Shown one piece after another: positions 37,097 to 45,435 of a stretch of DNA of 64,000 bases. The notes under the pieces were generated by a model that was not told the origin of the DNA, did no database searches, and saw only the letters and a program-made list of their open reading frames with translations. The stretch covers positions 1,116,001 to 1,180,000 of the forward strand of contig NZ_JAZHRV010000001.1 in the NCBI RefSeq assembly GCF_036924595.1. The letters run 5' to 3'. Source of the DNA: Bradyrhizobium algeriense. GTDB lineage: Bacteria; Pseudomonadota; Alphaproteobacteria; Rhizobiales; Xanthobacteraceae. Every line of letters begins with the position of its first letter. The stretch's first letter is position 1. The position numbers and the translations under genes were made by a program.

Positions 37097-38098
37097 ATGC
37101 GCAAGCTGATTTTGGCCGCGGCATCGATCGCGGCACTCGCTCTGGTCGGCCCCGCCGCGGCGCAATCGCCGATCGTGATCAAGTTCAGCCACGTGGTGGC
37201 GACCAATACGCCGAAGGGGCTGGCGGCCGAGAAGTTCAAGGAACTGGCCGAGAAATACACCGCCGGCAAGGTCAAGGTCGAAGTCTATCCGAACTCGCAG
37301 CTCTACAAGGACAAGGAAGAGCTGGAAGCGCTCCAGCTCGGCGCGGTGCAGATGCTGGCGCCTTCGAACTCGAAGTTCGGCCCGATCGGGGTCAAGGAAT
37401 TCGAGGTGTTCGATCTGCCCTACATCCTTCCCGACCTGAAGACGTTGCGCAAAGTCACCGACGGCCCGCTCGGCACCAGGCTGTTGAAGCTCCTGGATTC
37501 GAAGGGCATGACCGGCCTTGCCTACTGGGATAACGGCTTCAAGCAGATGAGCGCCAACAGGAAGCTGGTGACGCCGGCCGACTACAAGGGGCTAAAATTC
37601 CGCATCCAGTCTTCCAAGGTGCTGGAAGCCCAGTTCCGGTCGCTCGGCGTGATTCCGCAGGTGATGGCGTTCTCCGAAGTCTATCAGGCGCTGCAGACCG
37701 GCGTGGTCGACGGCCAGGAAAACACCTGGTCGAACATCTACACCCAGAAAATGCATGAAGTGCAGAAGTACATCACCGAAACCAATCACGGCTACATCGG
37801 CTACGTCGTGGTCACCAACAAGAAGTTCTGGGATGGCCTGCCGGCGGACGTCCGCGCGCAGTGCGAGAAGGCGATGAAGGAAGCCACCGAATACGGCAAC
37901 GGCCAGTCGGCGAAGGAAAACGACGACGCGCTCGCCGAAATCAAGAAAACCGGCAAGAGCGAAATCCTCAAGCTGACGCCTGAACAGGACGCCGCCATGC
38001 GCAAGGCGGTAGAGCCGGTCTACAAGGACGTCGCCAGCCGCGTCGGCCAGCCGCTGATCGACGAATTCCTCAAGGAGACGAGGGGCGCGACGAACTAA
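37097..38098 (+). CDS. dctP: TRAP transporter substrate-binding protein DctP
   Basis: Periplasmic TRAP binding protein of 333 aa with a signal peptide (MRKLILAAASIAALALVGPA, cleavage after AAA). VIKFSHVVATNTPKGLAAEKF opens the mature fold. The conserved ligand arginine region is GLKFRIQSSKVLEAQFRSLG, followed by FSEVYQALQTGVVDGQENTW. C4-dicarboxylates or other organic acids are usual ligands. ATG 37097 is preceded by GGGAGGATAC. A terminator separates it from dctQM. Confidence 0.93.
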   Translation: MRKLILAAASIAALALVGPAAAQSPIVIKFSHVVATNTPKGLAAEKFKELAEKYTAGKVKVEVYPNSQLYKDKEELEALQLGAVQMLAPSNSKFGPIGVKEFEVFDLPYILPDLKTLRKVTDGPLGTRLLKLLDSKGMTGLAYWDNGFKQMSANRKLVTPADYKGLKFRIQSSKVLEAQFRSLGVIPQVMAFSEVYQALQTGVVDGQENTWSNIYTQKMHEVQKYITETNHGYIGYVVVTNKKFWDGLPADVRAQCEKAMKEATEYGNGQSAKENDDALAEIKKTGKSEILKLTPEQDAAMRKAVEPVYKDVASRVGQPLIDEFLKETRGATN

Positions 38099-38110
38099 AG
38101 TGGGGTTGCA

Positions 38111-38141
38111 GGGCTTCCGTGCGGCGGCACGGAAGCCCTTT
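38111..38141 (+). terminator. Hairpin between dctP and dctQ
   Basis: GGGCTTCCGTGC, loop GGCG, GCACGGAAGCCC, then TTT: a perfect 12-bp stem. Probably partial termination, so that more binding protein than permease is made. Confidence 0.85.
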
Positions 38142-38247
38142 GACTGTCTGAAATATGCTATGACCGAGTGGGGACTGCGGGCCGCAACCGGTGCCGCTGG
38201 AATAGCGCAGGGTCCGGCCGCAAGGCCGATCCTTCAGGGGGAAGTTG

Positions 38248-38823
38248 ATGCTGCTTCGGATCCTCGATCGGCTTGAGGAGATACTGATCGCTACGCTGAT
38301 GGCGTTGGCGACGACGATTATCTTTGTCGCGGTGATGCACCGTTATCTCGTCGGCGTTCCATTCCTGTATCCCATCCTGTTTCCGATCAACCTGTCCTGG
38401 GCGCAGGAACTCTGCATCTACATGTTCGTGTGGGTTGCCAAGTTCGGCGCCGCCTACGGCGTGCGCACCGGCATCCATGTCGGCGTCGACGTTGTCGTGA
38501 ACCAGCTCAGATCGCCATGGCGCAATGCGGTGGTGCTGTTCGGGCTGTTCTGCGGGGCGTTCTTCACCGCCGTGATCGGGACGATGGGCGCAAAATTCGT
38601 CTGGGGCCTGATGCACACCGACCAGGTCTCGCCTGACCTGGAGATCCCGAGCTGGTTCGTCTACCTCTGCATTCCCTTGGGCTCGTACCTGATGTGCTTC
38701 CGCTTCCTGCAGGTCGCCTACGGCTATTGGCGCACCGGCGAGCTGCCGCACCATGACCACGCCCATGTCGAGGGCGTCGAGATCGAAGAGCCCGGCATCG
38801 GCGCGGCGGGAGTCACCCGATGA
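38248..38823 (+). CDS. dctQ: TRAP transporter small permease DctQ
   Basis: Small membrane subunit of 191 aa with four helices. The family core is INLSWAQELCIYMFVWVAKFGAAYGV, split here for reading as INLSWAQELCIYMF plus VWVAKFGAAYGV, with conserved W and E. ATG 38248 is used over the adjacent TTG, since AGGGGGAAGTTG precedes it. The C-terminal tail is His/Glu-rich. The stop overlaps the dctM start by 4 bp. Confidence 0.9.
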   Translation: MLLRILDRLEEILIATLMALATTIIFVAVMHRYLVGVPFLYPILFPINLSWAQELCIYMFVWVAKFGAAYGVRTGIHVGVDVVVNQLRSPWRNAVVLFGLFCGAFFTAVIGTMGAKFVWGLMHTDQVSPDLEIPSWFVYLCIPLGSYLMCFRFLQVAYGYWRTGELPHHDHAHVEGVEIEEPGIGAAGVTR

Positions 38824-40145
38824 GTGCCCTGATCATCTTCTCCCTGCTGGTCGCGTTGATGCTGACCGGCATGCCGATCTCGATCGCGCTCGGCATGACG
38901 GTTTTGACCTTCATCTTCACCATGACCAACGTGCCGACCGAGTCGGTGGCGCTGAAGCTTTTCACCGGCATCGACAATTTCGAGATAATGGCGATCCCGT
39001 TCTTCATTCTCGCCGGAAATTTCCTGACCCATGGCGGCGTCGCGCGCCGCATGATCAATTTCGCGACCTCCATGGTCGGGCACTGGTACGGCGGCCTCGG
39101 GCTTGCCGGCGTGATGGCCTGCGCCCTGTTTGCCGCGGTGTCCGGTTCGTCGCCGGCGACCGTGATCGCGATCGGCGCCATCATGTTGCCGGCGATGGTA
39201 CGCCAAGGATTCCCGAAGCGCTTCGGGGCCGGCGTCATCACCACCTCTGGCGCGCTCGGCATCCTGATCCCGCCTTCGATCGTGATGGTGATCTATTGCG
39301 TGGCGACCGGCGGCAGCATTGCGCTGGATCCCGCCGGGCAACGTGTTTCGTCGGCGTCCGTCGGCCAGATGTTCATGGCGGGCGTCATCCCGGGCCTGAT
39401 GCTGGCGACGCTGCTGGGGGTCACGACCTTCTATCGGGCGTACAAGTATGATTATCCGCGACTGCCGAAGGCGAGCTGGACCGAACGTTTCGTGGCGTTC
39501 CGCAAGTGCATGTGGGGATTGCTGCTGATCCTGATCGTGCTCGGCGGCATCTATGCAGGTCTGTTCACGCCGACGGAGGCCGCCGCCATCAGCGCGGTTT
39601 ACGCCTTCGTCATCGCGGTATTCGTCTATCGCGACATGTCGCTGAGGGATGTGCCGAAGGTGCTGCTCGGCTCCGCCAATATGAGCGCGATGATCCTCTA
39701 CATCATCACCAACGCGGTGCTGTTCTCGTTCCTGATGGCGAATGAAAACATTCCCCAGCAGATCGCGGCGTGGATCACCTCGGTCGGCGTCGACTGGATC
39801 ATCTTCCTCCTGATCGTCAACCTGCTGCTGCTGATCGCAGGCAATGTGATGGAGCCGTCTTCGATCGTCCTGATCATGGCGCCGATCCTGTTTCCGGTGG
39901 CGGTCAAGCTCGGCATCCATCCGGTGCATCTCGGCATCCTGATGGTGGTCAACATGGAAGTCGGCATGTGCCATCCGCCGGTCGGGCTGAACCTCTATGT
40001 AGCCTCCGGCATCGCCAAGATGGGTATCACCGAGCTGACGATCGCGGTGTGGCCGTGGCTTTTGACTATGCTGATCTTCCTCGGCGTCGTCACCTATGTG
40101 CCGGAAATCTCGCTGTGGCTGCCGCGCGCGCTGGGGATGCTCTAG
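38820..40145 (+). CDS. dctM: TRAP transporter large permease DctM
   Basis: Large membrane subunit of 441 aa with about twelve helices. GMPISIALGMTVLTFIF, ALFAAVSGSSPATVIAIGAI and GILIPPSIVMVIYCVATGGS are hallmark DctM strings, as is the C-terminal MCHPPVGLNLYVASGIA. It completes the sodium-coupled TRAP system with dctP and dctQ. Confidence 0.94.
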   Translation: MSALIIFSLLVALMLTGMPISIALGMTVLTFIFTMTNVPTESVALKLFTGIDNFEIMAIPFFILAGNFLTHGGVARRMINFATSMVGHWYGGLGLAGVMACALFAAVSGSSPATVIAIGAIMLPAMVRQGFPKRFGAGVITTSGALGILIPPSIVMVIYCVATGGSIALDPAGQRVSSASVGQMFMAGVIPGLMLATLLGVTTFYRAYKYDYPRLPKASWTERFVAFRKCMWGLLLILIVLGGIYAGLFTPTEAAAISAVYAFVIAVFVYRDMSLRDVPKVLLGSANMSAMILYIITNAVLFSFLMANENIPQQIAAWITSVGVDWIIFLLIVNLLLLIAGNVMEPSSIVLIMAPILFPVAVKLGIHPVHLGILMVVNMEVGMCHPPVGLNLYVASGIAKMGITELTIAVWPWLLTMLIFLGVVTYVPEISLWLPRALGML

Positions 40146-40277
40146 CCTCGCGCGCATTGCGGTGGATCAAGCGGCGTCACATTACATCTTGGTAAGGGAT
40201 GCCTCTCTTGCCAACCTTTAAGTTGAACGCCGGTTGAGGCGAGGCCATCTTCAAGCAACCTTTCACAGGAGGTTCGC

Positions 40278-40859
40278 ATGAGGAAGTTCGCCATCGCAGC
40301 GGTCGCGGTTCTTGCCATTGCCGGCTCGACCGCCGTCTATGCCCAGCATCGTCATTGGGGCTACGGCCATTCGCGGATGAGCCCGGAGGACCGGTCGGCC
40401 TATGCGGATGCCCGGATCGCGGCCGTTCATGCCGGCCTCAAGCTGACGGCGGACCAGGAAAAGCTGTGGCCGCCGGTCGAGGCCGCGGTCAGGGAGTTCG
40501 CCAAGCTCAGAATCGATCGCGCCAACGCGCGGATGAACCCGCCCAAGGACGATTCCAGCCAGCAGAAGCCGGATGATCCGGTGGCGCGGCTGCGTGACCG
40601 GGCCGAGAATATGGCAGCTACCGCGGCGGCCATGAAGAAGATCGCGGAAGCCGCCGACCCGCTCTACAAGACGCTCGATGACGGCCAGAAGCGCCGGCTC
40701 GCCGTTCTGACCCGGTTTGGGGGCAGGGAAGGCTGGCGCCATCACCGGTTCGAGCGCGAAATGGGCAGGGACCGCGACTTTGACCGCGACCGCGGCTACG
40801 GCCGAAATCGCGATGACCGGGACGATGGACCGGCCCGGGGCGGCCCCGAACGGCTCTGA
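40278..40859 (+). CDS. LTXXQ-motif periplasmic protein (Spy/CpxP-like)
   Basis: Exported protein of 193 aa with a signal peptide ending VYA. The motif LKLTADQEKLWPPVEAAVREF contains the LTxxQ of the Spy/CpxP family of periplasmic chaperone or stress proteins; a second helical half follows. The C-terminus is a charged repeat of RDxDRDRGYGRNRDDRD, probably disordered. AGGAGG precedes the ATG at good spacing. A terminator follows. Confidence 0.82.
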   Translation: MRKFAIAAVAVLAIAGSTAVYAQHRHWGYGHSRMSPEDRSAYADARIAAVHAGLKLTADQEKLWPPVEAAVREFAKLRIDRANARMNPPKDDSSQQKPDDPVARLRDRAENMAATAAAMKKIAEAADPLYKTLDDGQKRRLAVLTRFGGREGWRHHRFEREMGRDRDFDRDRGYGRNRDDRDDGPARGGPERL

Positions 40860-40901
40860 CGCGCCCCCTCAATCGGGGCCCGATCGAAACATCGGCGGAA
40901 G

Positions 40902-40924
40902 CCGCTGAAATCCAGCGGTTTTTT
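40902..40924 (+). terminator. Rho-independent terminator of the LTXXQ gene
   Basis: CCGCTG, loop AAATC, CAGCGG, then TTTTTT; compact stem with a perfect T-run. Confidence 0.85.
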
Positions 40925-41040
40925 GCCGTTCTGCCGGTCAGCCAAAGCCCCGGGAAAACTCGCTTCGGCTTGCTGGACATCCCCGGGTCGCTTTGCTAAA
41001 CGACGCCCTCTCGCGAGAGCTTTCCGGAAGCTAAGCATCC

Positions 41041-41116
<76 letters not shown>

Positions 41117-41140
41117 AGCCTCGCAAGGACTTAGCGAAAG

Positions 41141-41176
41141 AAACCGTTTGAGACGGCCGAACTAAAACGGTTTTTC
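41141..41176 (+). terminator. Hairpin after tRNA-Lys
   Basis: AAACCGTTT (41141-41149) pairs with AAACGGTTT (41165-41173), followed by TT; likely terminator of the tRNA transcript. Confidence 0.65.
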
Positions 41177-41319
41177 AAACGGTGTTTTTTGGCAGCCGGC
41201 GGGCCATCTATTCGCGACAATGTGATCGACAGGGTTGGGCCACAACGGGGCTCGAACAGCGGCTTCTTGATTATTCGAAATCGCCCCTTAGTTGCCCGCG
41301 CCCAACAAGCGTACTGTCA

Positions 41320-41343
41320 GTTCGAATCTCTCTCCCTCCGCCA
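41320..41343 (+). other. 3' fragment of a tRNA-Ser-like gene
   Basis: GTTCGAATCTCTCTCCCTCCGCCA (24 nt, split here as GTTCGAATCTCTC plus TCCCTCCGCCA) looks like the T-loop, 3' acceptor strand and CCA of a tRNA-Ser. No matching 5' half lies upstream. Likely an attachment-site scar. The remainder of 41177-41437 shows nothing else. Confidence 0.6.
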
Positions 41344-41437
41344 GCCCGATTTGGGCGCCGTACTTCCCGGGCGCCACGGACCACATGAATGGTTGATTAC
41401 TGCTGTGGGCACATTCTAGGGTAGGTCCTCGCTTCTA

Positions 41438-41953
41438 ATGGCCGGGGAAAGAATGGCTGTCGATTTTGGAAACGTCCCGCAGTGGATCACTGCGGGCATC
41501 GCCGCAACGGCAGGATTGCTGGCGTATACCTCCCTTCAGTCGCAGCGGGTCATTGCGCGACGCCGCGCAGCTTTCGACATGTTTCTCAAGACTGAAACCG
41601 ACGAAAAGATGCTGACTGCCTTCGACAAGTTTCACGCCGGCATACTGGCAATGAGGAAAGCATCAAGTGTTGAGGTATTCTGCACCTCCGAAGACAAAGA
41701 GACGCGTGACCACTACTTCTGCATCCGCAAATATCTCAATATCCACGAACTCATTGCGGTCGGCCTCCGAGAAGGGGTCCTTGACGCCGATGTATGTTAC
41801 TTCTATTGGGGCGACACGCTCACGAACCACTACGGCGATGCGAAGCCCGTCCTCGATTTTCTCGCGAAGCGGGAGAAGAACAAGTACACGTACGCGGACC
41901 TGCACGAACTGAATGCGAAGTGGGTCGCTCGAAAAGCAAAGGCTACCGGCTAA
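41438..41953 (+). CDS. DUF4760 domain-containing membrane-anchored protein
   Basis: Protein of 171 aa. One hydrophobic segment (ITAGIAATAGLLAYTSL, about residues 17-33) is followed by a soluble helical part with RKYLNIHELIAVGLREGVLD and CYFYWGDTL, which fits DUF4760. Function unknown; such genes are common in accessory regions. ATG 41453 (MAVDFGN) is an alternative start with GGGGAAAG just before it. Confidence 0.65.
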   Translation: MAGERMAVDFGNVPQWITAGIAATAGLLAYTSLQSQRVIARRRAAFDMFLKTETDEKMLTAFDKFHAGILAMRKASSVEVFCTSEDKETRDHYFCIRKYLNIHELIAVGLREGVLDADVCYFYWGDTLTNHYGDAKPVLDFLAKREKNKYTYADLHELNAKWVARKAKATG

Positions 41954-42104
41954 GCGTAAACTTGTAACGGCGACAATTTCGGGCCTCGTATGCAAGCAAG
42001 TGGGCTGAAAAGCTTTCGAGCAAAACGTCATCAGTCGGCAACTGGATAGCTTTCTAACAAAAACTGATCAGTGTCGATCGCTGAAGCCGGCATCCACGTT
42101 CGTG

Positions 42105-42156
42105 CGTCAGGCTCATAACCTGAAGGTCATAGGTTCAAATCCTATCCCCGCAACCA
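42105..42156 (+). other. 3' fragment of initiator tRNA-fMet
   Basis: From CGTCAGGCTCATAACCTG (anticodon arm, CAT) through the T arm ATAGGTTCAAATCCTAT to CCCCGCAACCA. The 5' half with the D arm is absent. The acceptor 3' strand CCCCGCA would leave the position 1-72 mismatch typical of initiator tRNAs if paired with CGCGGGG. About 52 nt remain, consistent with an integration scar. Confidence 0.75.
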
Positions 42157-42496
42157 AGTCTTAGCCCTTGAGAACGATATGTTTTCGAGGGCTTTTTGCT
42201 GCTCAAGATTTGGCTGAAAATTTCGCGCGTGGAAGCGCCGTGGAAGCGGCAGGACGAAAGTCGCAGCGTAAAATCGGCAAGGGAGGACGGAAGCGATGAC
42301 TCAATTGTGATCGCAGGTCGAGGGCGAGCGCTGCAACTCACGTCAGATCGCGGCTCCCGTGGCGATTTACGATCGGTGCTTCGCTGGTTCCTGCCTCACC
42401 CTGACTGCGGATCTCGGAGTTAGGAGTTCGACCGCCTCGAGGTCGACAGCAAAGGTTTTTCTCATCGAACTCGTATCAGACGGATCGGACTTGGCC

Positions 42497-42542
42497 CCCT
42501 CTCAAGGCTGAAACAGGGGTTCGATTCCCCTAGGGAGCGCCA
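42497..42542 (+). other. 3' fragment of tRNA-Glu (CTC)
   Basis: CCCTCTCAAGGCTGAAACAG leads into the T arm AGGGGTTCGATTCCCCT and the 3' acceptor AGGGAGCGCCA, matching the 3' part of a bacterial tRNA-Glu. The expected 5' acceptor GCTCCCT and D arm are missing. Apart from this and the tRNA-fMet fragment, 41954-42695 has no feature I can support. Confidence 0.7.
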
Positions 42543-42695
42543 TCTAATAAAATCGCCATTGATAAGCCTCGGCTTTTTCCCTCATCTGCAACCTGGGTCG
42601 GTCGGGGTTGCAGATTTTGATCATGGCTTGTTCGCATTGCTAGAGCTGCAAATGCGGCGCGGCGGTCTGCCATGATAAGAGCAGCCAAGGCACTC

Positions 42696-43592
42696 CTATT
42701 TCCGAGACAACCCCTTAAACGAGCTCGCCCTCAAGAGACCTTCTGAGGTGATGTCGCGGTATTCGACATCGGCGACGAAGGTTGGCTCTACCCATGTCGC
42801 CTTCGGCTTCCTGACGGGCTTGGTAAGCTTGGACTTGGGGCTAACGACCGTATCAAGCTGCTTCCTGATTTGGCTGGAGATAGTGCGCGACCATCCGGTG
42901 CCGACCTTGCCCATGTAGACAAGGTCCTTTCCCTCCTGCTTTCCAAGATAGAGCGCGGCCACACCTCTGGGCTCTTTGATAAAACCAATGACCGGGAATT
43001 TGCCCTTCTGCACGCACTTCACCTTAAGCCAGGCTTCGTTGCGACCGGAGCGGTAGGGGGCGGTCGCATTCTTGGAGATGATGCCTTCCCAGCTCAGCTT
43101 CGCGGCATGTTCAAACATCTTCTGCCCGTCTCCGGTGAGATGCTTTGAATAGAGTATTGGCAACTGAATGTCGTTTTCGCCGAGGAGTTCTAGCAATGCT
43201 TGCTTACGCTCGATTTGCGGCAGCTTGCGAAGGTCCCCGTTACGCCACAGCAAGTCGAAGGCGTAGTAAACTAGCCGGTCCTGCCTGCCTGCCGCCAGCT
43301 CCGCTTGTAGTTCTGAGAAATTGGTGCGACCTTCATGGGTGACGACTACTTCGCCGTCGATGATGGCTTCTCCGGGGATATCGAGCGCACCGGCAATCAC
43401 AGAGAAGCGCTTGGTCCAGTCCAGGCCGTTACGGGTGAAGACTTTCTTCCGTCCCCGGTCAATATGGACCTGGATGCGATAGCCGTCGAACTTGATCTCA
43501 TGAAGCCACTGGTCACCCTTGGGAGCCTTAGACTTCAAGGTTGCAAGCTGGGCTTTAATGAACCCCGGCATGGCTGAAAGACGCTTTGGCAA
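42696..43592 (-). CDS. ATP-dependent DNA ligase, LigD ligase-domain type
   Basis: Stand-alone NHEJ-type ligase of 298 aa. The adenylation motif is HEIKFDGYRIQ with the active lysine in KFDG (about residue 34). EAIIDGEVVV, YYAFDLLW, WEGIISKNATAPYRSG and WLKVKCVQ are further nucleotidyltransferase motifs, and the OB-fold runs from about residue 200. The polymerase and nuclease domains of full LigD are absent. It seals double-strand breaks with Ku; no ku gene is visible here. Complete, unlike the decayed copy at 59-60 kb. Confidence 0.92.
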   Translation of the reverse strand: MPKRLSAMPGFIKAQLATLKSKAPKGDQWLHEIKFDGYRIQVHIDRGRKKVFTRNGLDWTKRFSVIAGALDIPGEAIIDGEVVVTHEGRTNFSELQAELAAGRQDRLVYYAFDLLWRNGDLRKLPQIERKQALLELLGENDIQLPILYSKHLTGDGQKMFEHAAKLSWEGIISKNATAPYRSGRNEAWLKVKCVQKGKFPVIGFIKEPRGVAALYLGKQEGKDLVYMGKVGTGWSRTISSQIRKQLDTVVSPKSKLTKPVRKPKATWVEPTFVADVEYRDITSEGLLRASSFKGLSRK

Positions 43593-43607
43593 TAACGCAA
43601 CTCACAA

Positions 43608-43644
43608 AATGCCCGCCGCACCTTGGAGGGCAACGACGGGCATT
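43608..43644 (-). terminator. Hairpin downstream of the minus-strand small pseudogene
   Basis: AATGCCCG and CGGGCATT form an 8-bp stem with a 21-nt loop; on the minus strand it is followed by TTG. A plausible terminator. Confidence 0.45.
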
Positions 43645-43674
43645 CTTGCCTACTTCAGTGGAATCCCGAACCAA

Positions 43675-43890
43675 TCAGGGGACGTGATCTTTTCTGCCAC
43701 CACCAATGCTGTATGGCTTGTTTAGAAAGTAGTCGCGGTTACCCAGTGCCGCTTCGGCGTACTGGTCAATCGCAACGGTGATCGCTTGGACGTGCTGATA
43801 ACACCAACCTTCGCGCGGAGCTAACCGCCGAACTTCCGCAAGCGCTTTGATAAACGCAGGCGGATTGGGGTCGTCTTAGAAGTGCTTCAC
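43675..43890 (-). pseudogene. Small gene interrupted by a single TAA at codon 5
   Basis: A GTG at 43890 with GGAGG upstream starts VKHF, then TAA, then continues in frame for 66 codons: DDPNPPAFIKALAEVRRLAP, REGWCYQHVQAITVAIDQYA, EAALGNRDYFLNKPYSIGGG. I recognise the downstream part as a small Bradyrhizobium protein. Everything except the one codon is well preserved, so the lesion is recent, or translation restarts inside. Confidence 0.75.
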
Positions 43891-44063
43891 CAACTTCGCC
43901 TCCTAATACTTTCCCTCGCAGATGCAAAATAGGCCACCGATAAAATCGGGAACAAGTGGCACTTGAACGGAGTTACAGAGGCGGCTAGGTTTAGCGGATG
44001 AGATGACCAGCGGTTCTTTCTTTTATGTGTCGAACCCTGTGCCGCCGACGGCACGCTAGCAGA

Positions 44064-44089
44064 AAGGCCGCCAACTGAGGCGGCCTTAC
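44064..44089 (-). terminator. Terminator at the end of the 73-aa gene
   Basis: On the minus strand AAGGCCGCC, loop TCAGTT, GGCGGCCTT, then TCT: a 9-bp perfect stem overlapping the gene's stop. Confidence 0.8.
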
Positions 44090-44307
44090 TGCACTCCAAG
44101 CTCCTTGATCGCCAGAGCCGAAATATCCGCAGGATCACGCACGCCAGTTTGCCCGATCTGGATTATCTTCTTGGCGACCATCTCGGCGATCGGGTCGTTC
44201 CGGTCAACGAGGCCGATAGTCCGCAATGCTAGCTCGTAGGCCGTCGTCAGGCGGCTGATTTCCTCAGGTCCCATCGGCATGTTTTGCAGTAAGCAATAAA
44301 TGGGCAT
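44086..44307 (-). CDS. Small conserved hypothetical protein
   Basis: Protein of 73 aa: MPIYCLLQNMPMGPEEISRL, then RTIGLVDRNDPIAEMVAKKI and GVRDPADISALAIKELG. It is helical and soluble, of a type common in Bradyrhizobium, function unknown. An internal ATG (MPMGPEE) is an alternative start. The interval 44308-44640 upstream holds only a hairpin. Confidence 0.7.
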   Translation of the reverse strand: MPIYCLLQNMPMGPEEISRLTTAYELALRTIGLVDRNDPIAEMVAKKIIQIGQTGVRDPADISALAIKELGVQ

Positions 44308-44525
44308 GGCTCGGTCCCCGGTCCCCCAAGGCTACGCAAGCAAAATCATACCACGGGGGAATTTGGGAGGGGCAGGAATAAGAGGTAGCTCGCTCGCGCG
44401 GCCGCCCCCGGAGGACACCGGCTCACGTTGAGAACAAATCGAAACAAATCGAGACCAGACCAAAACGGCCACCACGAAATTCAACTTAGGCCATTAGGGT
44501 TAGAACACGCCAGTGCCACGGCTAA

Positions 44526-44563
44526 GGCCCAGCGCCGCGGGGCAATATGGCACAGCGCTGGGC
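44526..44563 (-). terminator. Hairpin at the end of the tiny-protein gene train
   Basis: GGCCCAGCGC (44526-44535) pairs with GCGCTGGGC (44555-44563), 78 bp past the stop of the last tiny gene on the minus strand. Confidence 0.6.
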
Positions 44564-44640
44564 TTCCGTCAGTGCTAGTGTCGATCAGATAGAGCACCAC
44601 TAGCATCGCCGGAAATGGCTCAATGCAATCTGCTAGTGCA

Positions 44641-44715
44641 CTACACGAAGAAAATAGTAGCGACGCCGCCGATCACGAGGACCGTTGGGATCAGCCCAAA
44701 GAATAAATACGGCAT
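44641..44715 (-). CDS. Tiny single-helix membrane protein (24 aa)
   Basis: ATG 44715, preceded by GAGGAGAAAGCC, encodes MPYLFFGLIPTVLVIGGVAT followed by IFFV and TAG. Almost the whole peptide is one transmembrane helix. It is the last of three tiny minus-strand frames (with 44837-44920 and 44930-45058), each with a ribosome site. No function can be named. Confidence 0.55.
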   Translation of the reverse strand: MPYLFFGLIPTVLVIGGVATIFFV

Positions 44716-44836
44716 GGCTTTCTCCTCTTCTCAACAAATAAAGAATGGCCGTTCCTCAAGCGCCGCACAGGAAATTCCACAACTTACCTCACAACTCGTG
44801 TTTGCACGTCGAGCCGCTCAGCATCAACGGTCGTCG

Positions 44837-44920
44837 CTACCACCCCGCTGTAGCGGTGACGGCAAAGGTTACGACTGCAAAAGCAAGTCCGATGAGTTTC
44901 AACCCGGTAGTGTCCGTCAT
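44837..44920 (-). CDS. Tiny membrane protein (27 aa)
   Basis: ATG 44920 encodes MTDTTGLKLIGLAFAVVTFA then VTATAGW and TAG. A polar N-terminus precedes one hydrophobic helix. It begins 9 bp after the stop of the 42-aa gene, so the two are likely cotranslated. I have seen similar short MTDTTGLK peptides in Bradyrhizobium but know no role. Confidence 0.6.
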   Translation of the reverse strand: MTDTTGLKLIGLAFAVVTFAVTATAGW

Positions 44921-44929
44921 TTTCGTCTG

Positions 44930-45058
44930 TCATCCAAACACATATCGAACCGACGCTGCGATACCAGCTGCAATGAGACTTGCAATCGCCGCCAATGTCC
45001 AATCCGGTCGAGCACTGCGAGTAGCCAGGTCGGTCAGAGCCTTTGCAAAGATTGTCAT
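44930..45058 (-). CDS. Tiny membrane protein (42 aa)
   Basis: ATG 45058 with GTGAGGGCGGG upstream encodes MTIFAKALTDLATRSARPDW followed by a hydrophobic helix (LAAIASLIAAGIAASVRYVF) and G-stop. The N-terminal half is basic and amphipathic. It starts 7 bp after the stop of the 69-aa gene, which indicates an operon. Confidence 0.6.
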   Translation of the reverse strand: MTIFAKALTDLATRSARPDWTLAAIASLIAAGIAASVRYVFG

Positions 45059-45065
45059 CCCGCCC

Positions 45066-45275
45066 TCACCAACTCTCAGACCCTAGGCGAGCTAGATAAG
45101 AAATGCCGTAGCATATCAGTTCATCTGGATCGCTCTCACCAGCTTGCCATTTCCCACGTAGGTATCTTTCAAGCGAGCAACGACGCGGATCGGCCGCGTC
45201 AACATCCTTGTGCGCGGCTAAGTGCACGGTCCAAGCCTGATCAACAGCGACCCTCAGCGGAAATTCCTCGTCCAT
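45066..45275 (-). CDS. Small hypothetical protein heading the tiny-protein operon
   Basis: Soluble protein of 69 aa: MDEEFPLRVAVDQAWTVHLA, then AADPRRCSLERYLRGKWQAG and ESDPDELICYGISYLARLG. It belongs to a small helical family I associate with Bradyrhizobium accessory regions. It is followed within 7 bp by three tiny membrane-protein frames. Confidence 0.65.
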   Translation of the reverse strand: MDEEFPLRVAVDQAWTVHLAAHKDVDAADPRRCSLERYLRGKWQAGESDPDELICYGISYLARLGSESW

Positions 45276-45435
45276 TTTTGAACTCCAAAAATGCCGCTCC
45301 TACTTCAATTCGATCGCAACGAAAAAGTTGCCACTTTCTCCCGGAAACATGATCCACCTGTTAGGAAACCTAGATGTTCCTGACGTATCGACAGTCCTGC
45401 TTTGCCAGGAGCCGCCGCCACGGCTCAGGGTCGCT

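Noticed and set aside
38724..40157. Minus-strand frame of 477 codons opposite dctM
   Set aside because: Antisense shadow with extreme Arg/His/Asp content; dctM is clear on the plus strand.
41300..41316. GCGCCCAACAAGC resembling the tRNA-Lys 3' end
   Set aside because: Only about 12 of 14 bases match and it lacks the T arm; too weak to call an attachment repeat.
44401..44460. Direct repeat AACAAATCGAAACAAATCGA as an iteron or phage site
   Set aside because: Only two short copies and no associated replication or integrase gene.
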